This document shows, piece after piece, positions 8,136 through 17,206 of a stretch of 64,000 nt of DNA. The position numbers were made by a program, and so were the translations under genes. The notes below the pieces were generated by a model that worked only from the letters and a program-made list of their open reading frames with translations, had not been told where the DNA came from and made no database searches. The DNA comes from Gammaproteobacteria bacterium (GTDB lineage: Bacteria > Pseudomonadota > Gammaproteobacteria > Steroidobacterales > JABDKV01): assembly GCA_029862165.1 (NCBI GenBank), contig JAOTXU010000003.1:124001-188000 (forward strand). The letters run 5' to 3'. Position 1 is the stretch's first letter, and the number at the start of each line of letters is the position of its first letter.

Positions 8136-9149
8136 ATTTCTTTAGAGCTACTCATTAGAGCGCCCGTCGGCTTACTACCGGTACTGATATTTTTGGTAGT
8201 GCTGTTGTATCTGGACAGCTACAAACTGGTCCGTTTCAAAACCATTTTGTGGGTAATCGCCGGCGGTGGCTTGCTAACCATTACAGCCTATTTTGTGAAC
8301 GGCTTCATGTTGTCCATGGCCCCCATGGAAATGAAGTACTTTAGTCGTTACGTCTCGCCGGTTGTTGAGGAATCACTCAAGGCGCTGGTAATTGTTTATC
8401 TATTTCGTAGCCACCGAATCGGATTTCTGGTCGACGCAGCGATTATGGGGTTTGCTGTCGGCGCCGGGTTTGCTGTGGTTGAGGCCTTCTATTATTTGTA
8501 CACGGCCGGCGACGCCAATTTGGGTGTTTGGATCGTACGTGGTTTTGGCACCGCCGTAATGCACGGTGGTGTAACGGCCATCTTTGGCATCGTGTCGCAG
8601 ACGCTCACCGAGCGAAACATGAAGATTAATCCGGTGCTCTATCTGCCCGGCTTACTGGCGGCGATTGTATTGCATTCGATGTTCAATCATTTTGTGCTGC
8701 CACCAATCCTGATGACTCTAAGCATCCTTGCGGTGTTGCCACCGATTTTGTACATCGTTTTTGGAAGAAGTGCCGCTCACATGCATGAATGGTTGGAGCT
8801 GGATTTCGACGCGGACGCCAATTTATTGGAACAGATTAACTCTGGCAAATTTGCCCAAGGCAAGATCGGCCGGTTTTTGCAGGATTTCAGGAGCAAATTT
8901 TCTGGGCCTGTGGTTGTGGACATGTTGTGTTATCTACGCCTGTACACAGAGCTTGCTTTGCGGGCAAAGGGCGTATTGATGATGAGAGAGAATGGCCTCG
9001 ACGCACCGGTCGGCGATCGCACCAAAGAAAAATTCACCGAGATGGTGTACCTCGAAAAGAGCATCGGAAGAACCGGGGTACTCGCGATGCGCCCATTTCT
9101 TCACATGACCCGGAAAGACCTGTGGCAGCTATACGTGCTTGACAGCTAA
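8136..9149 (+). CDS. PrsW-like intramembrane protease, probable ATT start
   Basis: A polytopic membrane protein of the PrsW/CPBP-like glutamic protease group. With the proposed start it has 337 residues and shows the family motifs: EESLK at 78-82, Glu116 in FAVVEAF, His143 in VMHGG, and His180/His185 in LHSMFNH. Family members cleave membrane substrates; Bacillus PrsW cuts an anti-sigma factor. The frame opens after a TAA at 8127 and contains no ATG, GTG or TTG before a TTG at 8193, which would delete the first membrane helix and has no ribosome site. The ATT at 8136 lies 9 bases after GGGAGG, so a non-canonical ATT start is the best reading. The C-terminal 130 residues are cytoplasmic and unrecognised. 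Confidence 0.75.
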   Translation: MSLELLIRAPVGLLPVLIFLVVLLYLDSYKLVRFKTILWVIAGGGLLTITAYFVNGFMLSMAPMEMKYFSRYVSPVVEESLKALVIVYLFRSHRIGFLVDAAIMGFAVGAGFAVVEAFYYLYTAGDANLGVWIVRGFGTAVMHGGVTAIFGIVSQTLTERNMKINPVLYLPGLLAAIVLHSMFNHFVLPPILMTLSILAVLPPILYIVFGRSAAHMHEWLELDFDADANLLEQINSGKFAQGKIGRFLQDFRSKFSGPVVVDMLCYLRLYTELALRAKGVLMMRENGLDAPVGDRTKEKFTEMVYLEKSIGRTGVLAMRPFLHMTRKDLWQLYVLDS

Positions 9150-9236
9150 TGGCCCTGCCCCTACGCGCCATGGACCAACTTTTCCGTCGCTCGGGTGTAC
9201 TTATATTGAAACCACACAGAACACGGCGATATTGCG

Positions 9237-9350
9237 ATGCAACATAAAATACACAGATCTTTGATTGGCAAGCACCCGGCAACGGATATGAGCAGAGTGG
9301 CCCTGGCGATTATCGCTGCTATCTGTTTGGCGTCTGTCAGCGCCAGCTAG
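9237..9350 (+). pseudogene. Signal-peptide-like 37-codon ORF, possibly a gene remnant
   Basis: ATG 9237 opens a 37-codon frame whose second half (MSRVALAIIAAICLASVSAS) looks like an export signal ending in an AxA-like site, then stops at TAG 9348-9350. The stop lies inside the first unit of a short tandem repeat that continues for 80 bases. This may be the front end of a secreted protein destroyed by repeat expansion, or a real small secreted peptide. No further homology is visible. Confidence 0.35.
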
Positions 9351-9434
9351 CACCAGCTAGCACCAGCCAGCACCAGTAGCCACCAGCTAGCACCAGTCAG
9401 CCACCAGCTAGCACCAGTCAGCCACCAGCTAGCA
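9342..9434. repeat. 20/21-bp tandem repeat
   Basis: Four adjacent copies of a 20-21 base unit. Two perfect 21-base copies (CACCAGTCAGCCACCAGCTA plus G) lie at 9391-9411 and 9412-9432. Two 20-base variants precede them at 9351-9370 and 9371-9390. The unit contains GCTAGC-like palindromic cores. The array lies between the PrsW-like gene and the end of the minus-strand VOC gene. Confidence 0.8.
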
Positions 9435-9442
9435 TCCGGACA

Positions 9443-9462
9443 GGAGCCCCCGCGGGGGCTCC
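9443..9462. terminator. G+C-rich palindrome after the VOC gene
   Basis: A perfect 20-base palindrome GGAGCCCCCGCGGGGGCTCC lies 14 bases beyond the stop of the minus-strand VOC gene. It can form a very stable hairpin, but there is no clear U-tract on either side. It may act as a mRNA 3' end stabiliser or weak terminator. Confidence 0.45.
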
Positions 9463-9476
9463 GCTGATATCAGGCC

Positions 9477-10133
9477 TTAGATACTGATCAGTTTGGCAGG
9501 CGGATTGGCGTCGCCCTTGGCTTGCTCGGCCGGCACTTCCCAATCTGTTGGCATGCGACTGAAGTCAAAGAAAGGTTCGGTATCCCCGTCGTCGATGGCG
9601 TTTTGTACTTGCTTGTAGAATTCGCCGCCTGCTTTGTTGGAAAAGGTAATCTCAACTTCCTTGGCTTCGTCTGCTGTTTCGGGTCGCTGGCAATATTCCG
9701 GGAAAGTCGCCTCGCCTGCGTGGCCGGTCGCGTAGCCTTTGGCAAACATCTGCTTCAGAATTCCGAAACCATCGTCCTGCACGAGTACGTCGCCACGCTG
9801 ATGCCCGCCTAGCGATTTCATATGCTTGATAAAATTATCCAGGTTGTAGCAATCATAGGCGACATGCTGACAGGAGTGATCGCCGTGTTTTTCGACAAAG
9901 TTCGTCACCTGCGACTTTTCTTCGCGATCGATACCCTCAATCAGTGCAATACCAAAATCACCGTAATCAATACACCAGATTTTCATGCTGCTGTTTGGAT
10001 CGCCCGGGCGCGCGTCGTCGATACGTTTAATCAGTGTGCCGCCCTCGACTTCGATATGAAACCAGGCCCATTTTTCGATGTTGCCTGAGTCCACGGCATA
10101 GGAGATGTGATCGACTTTCTTAAGGTGTGACAT
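9477..10133 (-). CDS. VOC-family dioxygenase-like protein, half-size HPPD relative
   Basis: A 218-residue vicinal-oxygen-chelate protein resembling the catalytic half of 4-hydroxyphenylpyruvate dioxygenase. The Fe(II) ligand pattern is readable: His in VDHISYAV near residue 9, His in CQHVAYDC near 90, and Glu in FPEYCQRPE near 147, corresponding to the HPPD His-His-Glu triad. True HPPD is about 350 residues, so this is not a complete classical enzyme and the substrate is unknown; an aromatic 2-oxo acid is a guess. It is transcribed away from an Lrp/AsnC regulator 141 bases away, a common arrangement for a regulator and its amino-acid catabolic target. Confidence 0.7.
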   Translation of the reverse strand: MSHLKKVDHISYAVDSGNIEKWAWFHIEVEGGTLIKRIDDARPGDPNSSMKIWCIDYGDFGIALIEGIDREEKSQVTNFVEKHGDHSCQHVAYDCYNLDNFIKHMKSLGGHQRGDVLVQDDGFGILKQMFAKGYATGHAGEATFPEYCQRPETADEAKEVEITFSNKAGGEFYKQVQNAIDDGDTEPFFDFSRMPTDWEVPAEQAKGDANPPAKLISI

Positions 10134-10274
10134 GGGCTGCTCCGGATATCCGTACGGCTAAGCCGGCAGTCTAGCGAAAAAGGCAGGCAGGGAGCTGGCG
10201 TTTTTTGCCCTGAAATCGGTATACTGCGCAGGATCTCATAGTTTTTTATATATCTAACGCAGGATTACTGTCAT

Positions 10275-10736
10275 ATGGATAAATACGACGCCCGCATCCT
10301 GTCCACGCTCCAGGCCGACGGGCGTATTAGCTGGTCGCGGCTGGCCGGGCAGATCAATCTTTCAGCGAGCGCCTGTCAGCGCCGGGTCGAGGCCCTGATT
10401 GAACGTGGCGTCATTGAGAACTTTAGCGTCAACATCAACGAGGCGGCCTTGGGGCATCACGTCAAGGCGTTTGTCGCGGTCAACGTCGATCGGCAAAACA
10501 CAAAAATGGCACAGGATTTTCGCCGCAAGGTACGCGAGCACCCACAGGTGCAGGCATGCCACATGATTTCTGGTGGTATTGATTTCATGCTCGAAGTGGT
10601 GGCGTCGGATCTCGACTCGTTTGGCCAGTTCATTGACGGTAACCTACTCAGCATGCCGGCGGTAAAAGACGCGTCCTCTTCGATCGTGCTTAAAGAAGTT
10701 AAACCCAAGCAAACCATGATCGCGGCGGACCGTTAG
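10275..10736 (+). CDS. Lrp/AsnC-family transcriptional regulator
   Basis: A 153-residue regulator with an N-terminal winged helix-turn-helix (MDKYDARILSTLQADGRISW and LSASACQRRVEALIERGVI) and a C-terminal RAM/ligand domain (about 65-140). Lrp-type proteins respond to amino acids as dimers or octamers. The divergent neighbour is an HPPD-like protein, so an aromatic amino acid or keto-acid signal is plausible but not shown. The intergenic region contains a TATACT -10-like hexamer and an A+T-rich tract just before the start. Confidence 0.9.
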   Translation: MDKYDARILSTLQADGRISWSRLAGQINLSASACQRRVEALIERGVIENFSVNINEAALGHHVKAFVAVNVDRQNTKMAQDFRRKVREHPQVQACHMISGGIDFMLEVVASDLDSFGQFIDGNLLSMPAVKDASSSIVLKEVKPKQTMIAADR

Positions 10737-10878
10737 CGCGAACCTCCGTAGTCGTGTGTTTGTGGCGCGATACCGCGATGCAGCATCCGACGGGGATATT
10801 AAGTCAAGTTGAATCAGCCGGTGGGGCCCGTTTGTACTATGATTGGCGGGCGTCGAGAAAAATAATAAGGATATGAGT

Positions 10879-12303
10879 ATGTCGATTTTCATTAGAACCG
10901 TAGCCGTGATTGGGCTATTCGGTGTTATTGCGACGGTCCGCGCAGAACTGGTTGGCGAAGGCCCGGCGCTCGGGGCACCAGAGCTGCGCATGTCCCAAAG
11001 CGAGGTCGAGTCGGGCCTGCTTTCACTACATGATTTACGCCAGGCAGGCCTGAAGATCTTCGGCACGCAATTTAACCAATACGACGGTTATGGCGACGGA
11101 CCAATGAATCCGGCCAACCCAACCGCCCTTGGCGGACGGCCGACCCTTGGTGGCAATGGTACCTTTTTGCGTGTTAATGGTCTTGATGCGCAAAGCTGCA
11201 ACGATTGCCACGGCATAGTTAGTTCCGCGACGGTACCTGCAACGCTTGGCGTCGGCGGCGCAGGTGGCTTGAACAATGCCGTCATGTTCATGCCAACCAA
11301 CATCGACGTAAACGATAGTGACGTGAATGGTCACGCGGGATTCAATGGCCGTCTAATCGTACCGCCTGCGTTGTTTGGCGCCGGTGGGATCCAGTTGCTT
11401 GCGAAAGAGATGACCATTGAGCTGCAGGCACTCAAGACCCACGCGTTGGCCAACCCTGGCAAGACCATAAGACTCACCACAAAATCGGTAGACTTCGGTG
11501 TCTTAACGGCCGATTCTGGTGGCACTCTGGACGCGTCGGGAATCGAAGGAATCGATGCGGACCTCGTCGTGCGACCGTTTGGGCGCAAGGGCGAATTCGC
11601 AACTGCAAGGGCATTCGGCCAGGGTGCGATGATGTTCCACTTTGGTATGCAACCGGTCGAAATTGTTGGTGTGGGACTGGACGATGATGGCGATGGCGTA
11701 ACGGACGAAATCCTACCCGGTGAGTTGTCTGCCCTGGAAATATTTATCACGACTCAGAACACACCGCGGCGGCTGCAATTAGACAGCGACAGCCGTCGTG
11801 GCCTGCGAAATTTCCGCAGGGCCGGCTGTACGGAGTGTCACCGACCACAGCTAACCACCAAAAGCCGAATGTTAACCTATAGTTTTCCGGAGATTGCAGA
11901 CCAACCCGACGCCAACGTTTACTATGCGTCTAATCTTGCTGCGAGGCCAGCGAGTTTCCCACAGCATCGTGGTGGCCTTGTCGTGCAATTGTTTGGCGAT
12001 CTAAAGCGTCATGACATGGGTTACGATCTCGCGGAGAATTTTCAAGGGGCCAGCGAGCAGGCAAATCACGAATTTATGACTGCCGAACTTTGGGGTGTGG
12101 CCGACACCGGTCCTTACCTGCACGATGGACGTGCATTGACACTTAACGCGGCCATACTCGCCCACGGTGGCGAGGCCGAAACGGCACGCACTGCATATGC
12201 CAATCTGGGTGAAACAGGGCAGAGCGAGTTACTGATATTTCTGCGGACGCTGCGCAACCCCGTGTCGCCAAACGCTGACGTGCTCGGTATCGATTCCAAA
12301 TAA
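10879..12303 (+). CDS. Di-haem c-type cytochrome / di-haem oxidoreductase
   Basis: A 474-residue exported protein with a signal peptide (residues about 1-21, ending VRA) and two c-type haem sites: CNDCH near 102 and CTECH near 316. The C-terminal PYLHDGRALTLNAAILAHGGEA is characteristic of the DUF1111/di-haem oxidoreductase and MauG/cytochrome c peroxidase-like proteins. An Asp-rich loop (DDDGDGVTDE) resembles a calcium-binding site. It should work in the periplasm as an electron-transfer or oxidase protein; the substrate is not visible. ATG 10879 was chosen because TAAGGA lies 7 bases upstream; an ATG at 10873 is too close to it. No partner genes are nearby. Confidence 0.82.
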   Translation: MSIFIRTVAVIGLFGVIATVRAELVGEGPALGAPELRMSQSEVESGLLSLHDLRQAGLKIFGTQFNQYDGYGDGPMNPANPTALGGRPTLGGNGTFLRVNGLDAQSCNDCHGIVSSATVPATLGVGGAGGLNNAVMFMPTNIDVNDSDVNGHAGFNGRLIVPPALFGAGGIQLLAKEMTIELQALKTHALANPGKTIRLTTKSVDFGVLTADSGGTLDASGIEGIDADLVVRPFGRKGEFATARAFGQGAMMFHFGMQPVEIVGVGLDDDGDGVTDEILPGELSALEIFITTQNTPRRLQLDSDSRRGLRNFRRAGCTECHRPQLTTKSRMLTYSFPEIADQPDANVYYASNLAARPASFPQHRGGLVVQLFGDLKRHDMGYDLAENFQGASEQANHEFMTAELWGVADTGPYLHDGRALTLNAAILAHGGEAETARTAYANLGETGQSELLIFLRTLRNPVSPNADVLGIDSK

Positions 12304-12471
12304 CAATGGCGTGGACGCCGCAACAGTCGCCCCCACTATTGCGGGGCGCTCGGCGAATTAGCCGAAACGATCGATCCGACCTCTGCACAACACAACCCGT
12401 CAGCTTCTAGTAAGCTAGAGCGGCCGGCGGTGATGGCCCGCTGCGTATTTCCAGATATCCCAGGATTCCCG

Positions 12472-13767
12472 ATGAAGCCACAGCCCGCATCGACGGCGTA
12501 TCGAAGCTACGTCATGTTCATCCTGGTGGTGGTGTACACCTTTAACTTTATAGACCGTCAGATAGTGAGCATTCTGGCGGTACCTATCAAAGCAGATCTG
12601 GGACTCAGCGACACCCAATTGGGGTTGATGGGTGGTCTTGCCTTTGCTCTTTTTTATACGTCACTGGGTATTCCCGTTGCGATGCTTGCGGACCGCTGGA
12701 ACCGCACGTGGATCATGACCGGCGCACTGACCATATGGAGCGCTATGACCGCCGCGTGCGGGTTTGCTCAGAATTTCTGGCAGCTATTCGCGGCGCGTCT
12801 CGGTGTTGGCATAGGTGAGGCGGGCGGTGTTGCACCAGCGTATTCATTAGTTTCGGATTACTTCCCACCCGAGCAACGCGGGCGGGCACTTAGCGTTTAT
12901 TCCTTTGGTATACCCATTGGCAGTGCCTTGGGTATCGTCTTTGGCGGAGTTATTGCAAGTCTGGTCGATTGGCGTTATGCGTTTTTTGCAGTCGGTCTGG
13001 CTGGTATCGCCATTGCGCCGATATTTCGACTGACGGTGCGTGAACCGCGACGCGGACAATTCGATAGCAGCAGCGCAGAGATCGCACCGGTCAGCCTAAA
13101 AACAATCGTACAACAGTTGTCCAGGAAACCCAGTTTTTGGACGATGTGTCTCGGCGGCGCTTTCACGTCGATGATCGGTTATGGTCTGTTTTTCTGGTTG
13201 CCTTCTTTTTTCGTGCGCAGTTACGGCATGTCGCTACTGGATGCATCGTTGTTTTTTGGTGCCATCGTGCTGATTGGTGGTCTGGCCGGAATCTGGATCG
13301 GCGGTGCGCTGGCCGATCGTTATGGGCAGCGCAACCGGTCGGCGTACGCTTTGATTCCCGCTATAGCTCTTTTATCGACACTGCCGTTCTATGTTGTTGG
13401 CGTACTCTCACCATCGCTCGTGCTCACTTTTTTTGTGTTACTGGTGCCGACGGCCCTGGGACTTGTATGGTTGGCCCCGGTAATCGCCGCAATTCAGCAT
13501 ATGGTCCAACCCAATATGCGCGCCACAGCTTCGGCGGTATTCTTATTTATCAATAATTTGGTCGGAATCGGCGCAGGCACAGTGTTGTTCGGTGCTCTGT
13601 CCGATGCCCTGGAAAGCCGTTTCGCCGAGAATTCCTTGCGGTATTCTATACTCGCCGGCTCGGTTTTTTATATCGTCGCGGCGATGTTTTTCATCGTTGC
13701 AGCGCGCGGACTGGCACGCGATTGGGAAAACGGGCGTGATCAGACTGGTCAGAAAAGACCTGTTTAG
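12472..13767 (+). CDS. MFS transporter (spinster-like)
   Basis: A 431-residue polytopic carrier with about 12 transmembrane helices. The major facilitator motif A region is visible as AMLADRWNR in the loop after helix 2, and a second copy follows in the C-terminal half (GGALADRYGQRNRS). The N-terminal VVVYTFNFIDRQIVSILAVP is typical of the spinster-like branch found in many proteobacteria. Substrates of this branch vary, so none is assigned. ATG 12472 gives the typical N terminus; the frame extends to 12430 but would add residues unlike the family. The next gene is a separate ABC exporter 57 bases downstream. Confidence 0.86.
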   Translation: MKPQPASTAYRSYVMFILVVVYTFNFIDRQIVSILAVPIKADLGLSDTQLGLMGGLAFALFYTSLGIPVAMLADRWNRTWIMTGALTIWSAMTAACGFAQNFWQLFAARLGVGIGEAGGVAPAYSLVSDYFPPEQRGRALSVYSFGIPIGSALGIVFGGVIASLVDWRYAFFAVGLAGIAIAPIFRLTVREPRRGQFDSSSAEIAPVSLKTIVQQLSRKPSFWTMCLGGAFTSMIGYGLFFWLPSFFVRSYGMSLLDASLFFGAIVLIGGLAGIWIGGALADRYGQRNRSAYALIPAIALLSTLPFYVVGVLSPSLVLTFFVLLVPTALGLVWLAPVIAAIQHMVQPNMRATASAVFLFINNLVGIGAGTVLFGALSDALESRFAENSLRYSILAGSVFYIVAAMFFIVAARGLARDWENGRDQTGQKRPV

Positions 13768-13824
13768 CTTGGCGGCTTCAGGTTTTGTTTCTATGGTTAA
13801 GGTAGTACAGGAAGGAGAGGAGCC

Positions 13825-14751
13825 TTGATCAAGGTTAGAGAATTACAGAAATCCTATGGGGATTTTCTGGCGGTGAAGAAAATCAGCTTTTCTGCCGGTG
13901 AAGCCACTGTGTTCGGGCTGCTCGGCCCGAATGGAGCTGGTAAATCAACCGCCATAAACTGTATTTCGGGCTTGCTTAAGCCGACCGCCGGTACCATTGA
14001 GGTCGGTGGTTTTAATGTAGTTACACAGGCGGTAAAGGCCAAAACATCGTTGGGGATTGTGCCGCAGGAACTGGCTATTTATGAAGATCTGTCAGCCACG
14101 GACAACCTGAACTACTGGGGCGCGGCTTATGGTCTGAGTGGGACTAAACTAAAAGATCGCGTCACCTACGTGCTGGACCGTATTGGCTTGACCGACCGTG
14201 CGAAGGATCAACCGAAGAATTATTCCGGCGGTATGAAAAGACGCCTGAACTTTGGCTGTGGATTGGTGCACGAGCCCGGAATATTGTTGCTCGATGAGCC
14301 CACCGTCGGCGTCGATCCGCAGTCGCGCGAACGTCTGTTTGAACTCGTAGAGGAAGAAAAAGCTAAGGGCACCTGTGTGCTCTACACCACACACTACATG
14401 GAAGAGGCAGAGAAACTGTGCGACGAATTAGCCATCATGGATCACGGTGAAATCATCGCCGCTGGAACATTGCAGGAACTGCGAGCCGAAGTTGGCGAGA
14501 AGGATATTATCCAGCTATCCGGAACTTTTGATGTCAGAAAAGTCGAGCGGGAGGTCGCGCGGCTAAACGCGGACGCTCTTGTCCTGGATACAGAGACGGT
14601 GATGATTTCAGTCCGCGATGGGGCCGGTAGTTTACAGTCCTTTCTCAACGCTATCGTTGCCACCGGGGCCGTCATTCGGGATACGCGTCTGTCCGAACCC
14701 AACCTGGAGAGTTTGTTCCTTAAGTTAACAGGCAAGGAACTCCGGGCCTGA
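13825..14751 (+). CDS. ABC exporter ATP-binding protein (ABC-2 type)
   Basis: A 308-residue ATPase with Walker A GPNGAGKST (about 34-42), signature NYSGGMKRRL, Walker B ILLLDEPTVGVD and the switch His in TTHYMEEAE. It is the NodI/DrrA/CcmA-like type that pairs with ABC-2 permeases. The start is TTG at 13825, preceded by a strong AGGAGAGGAG. The stop overlaps the ATG of the first permease by one base, and a second permease follows, so the three genes form one exporter. The C-terminal 80 residues form the accessory domain common in drug or lipid exporters. The cargo is unknown. Confidence 0.92.
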   Translation: MIKVRELQKSYGDFLAVKKISFSAGEATVFGLLGPNGAGKSTAINCISGLLKPTAGTIEVGGFNVVTQAVKAKTSLGIVPQELAIYEDLSATDNLNYWGAAYGLSGTKLKDRVTYVLDRIGLTDRAKDQPKNYSGGMKRRLNFGCGLVHEPGILLLDEPTVGVDPQSRERLFELVEEEKAKGTCVLYTTHYMEEAEKLCDELAIMDHGEIIAAGTLQELRAEVGEKDIIQLSGTFDVRKVEREVARLNADALVLDTETVMISVRDGAGSLQSFLNAIVATGAVIRDTRLSEPNLESLFLKLTGKELRA

Positions 14752-15977
14752 TGCGTTTCGTTTTTATCACTGTAGCGAAAGAACTGAAACGGCGTTTTAA
14801 CGATCCCGGTGGTCTGCTGTCCGCGGTCCTGGTTCCGTTCGCCGTCGGTTTTCTCATGGCTAGTGTCATGGGCGGCGGCGGTGGGCCGTCGATCAAGGCC
14901 GCGCTGATGGTCAGCGATCTCGATGACAGCTTTGTCAGCCAGGGACTGCTGAGCGCGTTGGGCCAGGACCAGGTCGCGGAGATGATCTCTGTCGAGAAAG
15001 TGGCCCAGGAAGATGGTGACCGGCGTATCAACAAAGGCGAAGGTGCCGCTCACCTGGTAATACCGAAAGGATTTGGCGACGCCTGGTTGAATCGGGAAGC
15101 TGTGAACTTGCATTTGACCGTGAATCCCGCCGAGAACATTGCGCCGCGGCTGATCCGCGAAATGCTTGAAGCCTTTCTGGACCTTGGCGATTACCTGCAC
15201 AAGGTTTTTGGCGCAGAGCTAAATATCATTTCCCGGTCCCTACAAACCGGGCAGTCCGATATTTCCGTGTCCGATTTATCCGGCGGTATTGCCGATAAGG
15301 TTTCAGGATTTGCCGGTTTCGTGTTTCCACCGGTATTGAGTGTCGAGGATGTGACGGCCCAGACAACCGGTCTGAATGTCAGCATGCCGCTACTGATGTT
15401 TCCTGGAATCTTGCTGATGACCGCGTTTTTTTCCGCCAACGGCCAATCTAGTAATTTCTGGGCCGAAAAGGAAAAGGGCACGCTTGCGCGGTGGGTCGCC
15501 AGCCCCAATGCTTTTTTCTCTTTTTGGATCGCTCAGTGGTTTACTGCCATGATTTTGACGGCGCTGGTTGCCGCTCCGATCATGCTACTGGGGTTTTTCT
15601 ATCTGGGTATCAGTTTTGAAAAGTACTTTGCGGCGCTAGCCTGGCTGGCGTTGACCGGTCCGATACTGTTTGCGTTACTGACGCTGATTCAGGTACTGGC
15701 CCCGTCCAGAAAAGCAGGTGGAATGATTTCAACGTTGGTCATGTTTCCGTTGCTGATGGCAGGCGGCAGTTTCTTCCCGGTTGAAACTATGCCTGATGTC
15801 ATTGCCGCTGCAGCCGATTACACGCCAAACGGGCGAGTGCTTGAGCCCATGAAGGGCTATTTTATCGGTGAATATGGCGTGACCGGCCTGTTTGCTGATC
15901 TGTGGCCTATTCTGGCTGTTGCGGTCTTGTTATTGCTTCTGGCCGGCCGGTTGTCGGCCAGAAAGACGCTGGCGTAG
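14751..15977 (+). CDS. ABC-2 type permease, first subunit
   Basis: A 408-residue membrane protein of the YhgE/YbhR-like ABC-2 layout: one helix near the N terminus (FLMASVMGGG region), a large extracytoplasmic domain (about 45-215), then five to six helices (about 220-405). It overlaps the ATPase gene by one base and is followed after 6 bases by a second, related permease, so the exporter probably uses a heterodimeric membrane part. Residues such as FWAEKEKGTLARWVASP form the conserved coupling helix region seen in this family. The substrate cannot be inferred. Confidence 0.88.
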   Translation: MRFVFITVAKELKRRFNDPGGLLSAVLVPFAVGFLMASVMGGGGGPSIKAALMVSDLDDSFVSQGLLSALGQDQVAEMISVEKVAQEDGDRRINKGEGAAHLVIPKGFGDAWLNREAVNLHLTVNPAENIAPRLIREMLEAFLDLGDYLHKVFGAELNIISRSLQTGQSDISVSDLSGGIADKVSGFAGFVFPPVLSVEDVTAQTTGLNVSMPLLMFPGILLMTAFFSANGQSSNFWAEKEKGTLARWVASPNAFFSFWIAQWFTAMILTALVAAPIMLLGFFYLGISFEKYFAALAWLALTGPILFALLTLIQVLAPSRKAGGMISTLVMFPLLMAGGSFFPVETMPDVIAAAADYTPNGRVLEPMKGYFIGEYGVTGLFADLWPILAVAVLLLLLAGRLSARKTLA

Positions 15978-15983
15978 ATCGCG

Positions 15984-17147
15984 ATGACAGGCTTTTTCAA
16001 GAAAATCGCCCTGCTTGCCAGGATTGATCTGAAACTTGCGCTAAAGGATCGGTCGACTTTCCTGTGGTTGTTCATCATGCCGGCTGTGTTTTTTTACTTC
16101 ATCGGTACCGTCACTCAGGGCGGAATTAATTTTTCCAATAGTCCGGTTGAATTGATCGTCGAGAATAATGATGACGGCTTTTTGTCGAGCCATCTTGAAA
16201 CGCGTCTTAATGAAAACCTGTTTACTGTGGTGCACCCACAAGACGTGCCGCCGGTGCAAGCCGGAGAGGAGCCGGCGCAGACCCGCCGACTCATTATCCC
16301 GCGTGGTTTTACTGAACAGCTAGCATCGGAAAACCAGGTGATCGTCCGCTACGAGGGACTGCAAACGGGTTTTACCAACCAGTACGATTTTTTCCGCATC
16401 CAGAAAGCAGCTTATAGTGTCATTGGTGATCTGATTGTCATCAGGTCCACAGGTGAAGCCATCTCGCCTGACACGGTTGCGGTCGCAACGGCACAGGCAC
16501 GTCCTGTTGGACTTGCAGTGGTTCCAGCCGGGCGTCAGATGCAGATACCGAGTGGTTTTCAGCAGGCGATCCCAGGGACACTCGTGATGTTTACATTACT
16601 GGTCTTGCTGTCATCCGGCGCAAGCATGCTGGTCGATGAGCGGGAAAAACAGCTGCTGCGACGGCTTGCCTCGGCGCCTTTTACGCGTGGTCAGGTGGTG
16701 CTGGGAAAATGGGCCGGTCGTATGGCCCTTGCCACGGTGCAAATCGGTGTCGCGGTCGGGCTTTCATTTACGCCGTTGTTTGACATGAACTGGGGTCATG
16801 CGCTGCCGATGGTGCTGGTAATCCTGTTGGCGTGGGGAGCGCTTTGCACGTCGTTGGCATTACTGTTGGGCAGTGTCGCCCGTACCGACAGTCAGGCGGC
16901 AGGACTAGGCGTGTTTTTCACCATGGTGCTGGCAGCACTGGGTGGTTGCTGGTGGCCTATCGAGGTCGCTCCGGTCTGGATGCAGCGGCTGCAACTTTTT
17001 ACGCCGACCGGTTGGACCATGGATGCGCTGCACAAATTGATCAGTTTTGATCTGGCCTGGCAACATTCGTTGCCCAATCTCGCAACACTGCTCGTAGCTA
17101 CCATATTGATCGGCTGGGCCGCCTCCAGACGCTTCCGGTTTGTCTAG
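15984..17147 (+). CDS. ABC-2 type permease, second subunit
   Basis: A 387-residue permease with the same topology as its upstream neighbour: N-terminal helix (FLWLFIMPAVFFYFIG), an extracytoplasmic domain, and a C-terminal bundle of five or more helices. The coupling sequence LVDEREKQLLRRLASAPFTRGQ is clear and conserved in the family. It starts 6 bases after the first permease. With the ATPase it should form a complete export pump for a hydrophobic compound or lipid, though no biosynthetic genes are adjacent to suggest which. Confidence 0.88.
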   Translation: MTGFFKKIALLARIDLKLALKDRSTFLWLFIMPAVFFYFIGTVTQGGINFSNSPVELIVENNDDGFLSSHLETRLNENLFTVVHPQDVPPVQAGEEPAQTRRLIIPRGFTEQLASENQVIVRYEGLQTGFTNQYDFFRIQKAAYSVIGDLIVIRSTGEAISPDTVAVATAQARPVGLAVVPAGRQMQIPSGFQQAIPGTLVMFTLLVLLSSGASMLVDEREKQLLRRLASAPFTRGQVVLGKWAGRMALATVQIGVAVGLSFTPLFDMNWGHALPMVLVILLAWGALCTSLALLLGSVARTDSQAAGLGVFFTMVLAALGGCWWPIEVAPVWMQRLQLFTPTGWTMDALHKLISFDLAWQHSLPNLATLLVATILIGWAASRRFRFV

Positions 17148-17206
17148 CGGCGGCTTGGTTGACGTACTAGGCTATACTGAAAATCCGGCAACAGGGGAGA
17201 ATTCCG

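Noticed and set aside
9477-10133. Complete 4-hydroxyphenylpyruvate dioxygenase
   Set aside because: The protein is about 130 residues too short; only the catalytic half is present.
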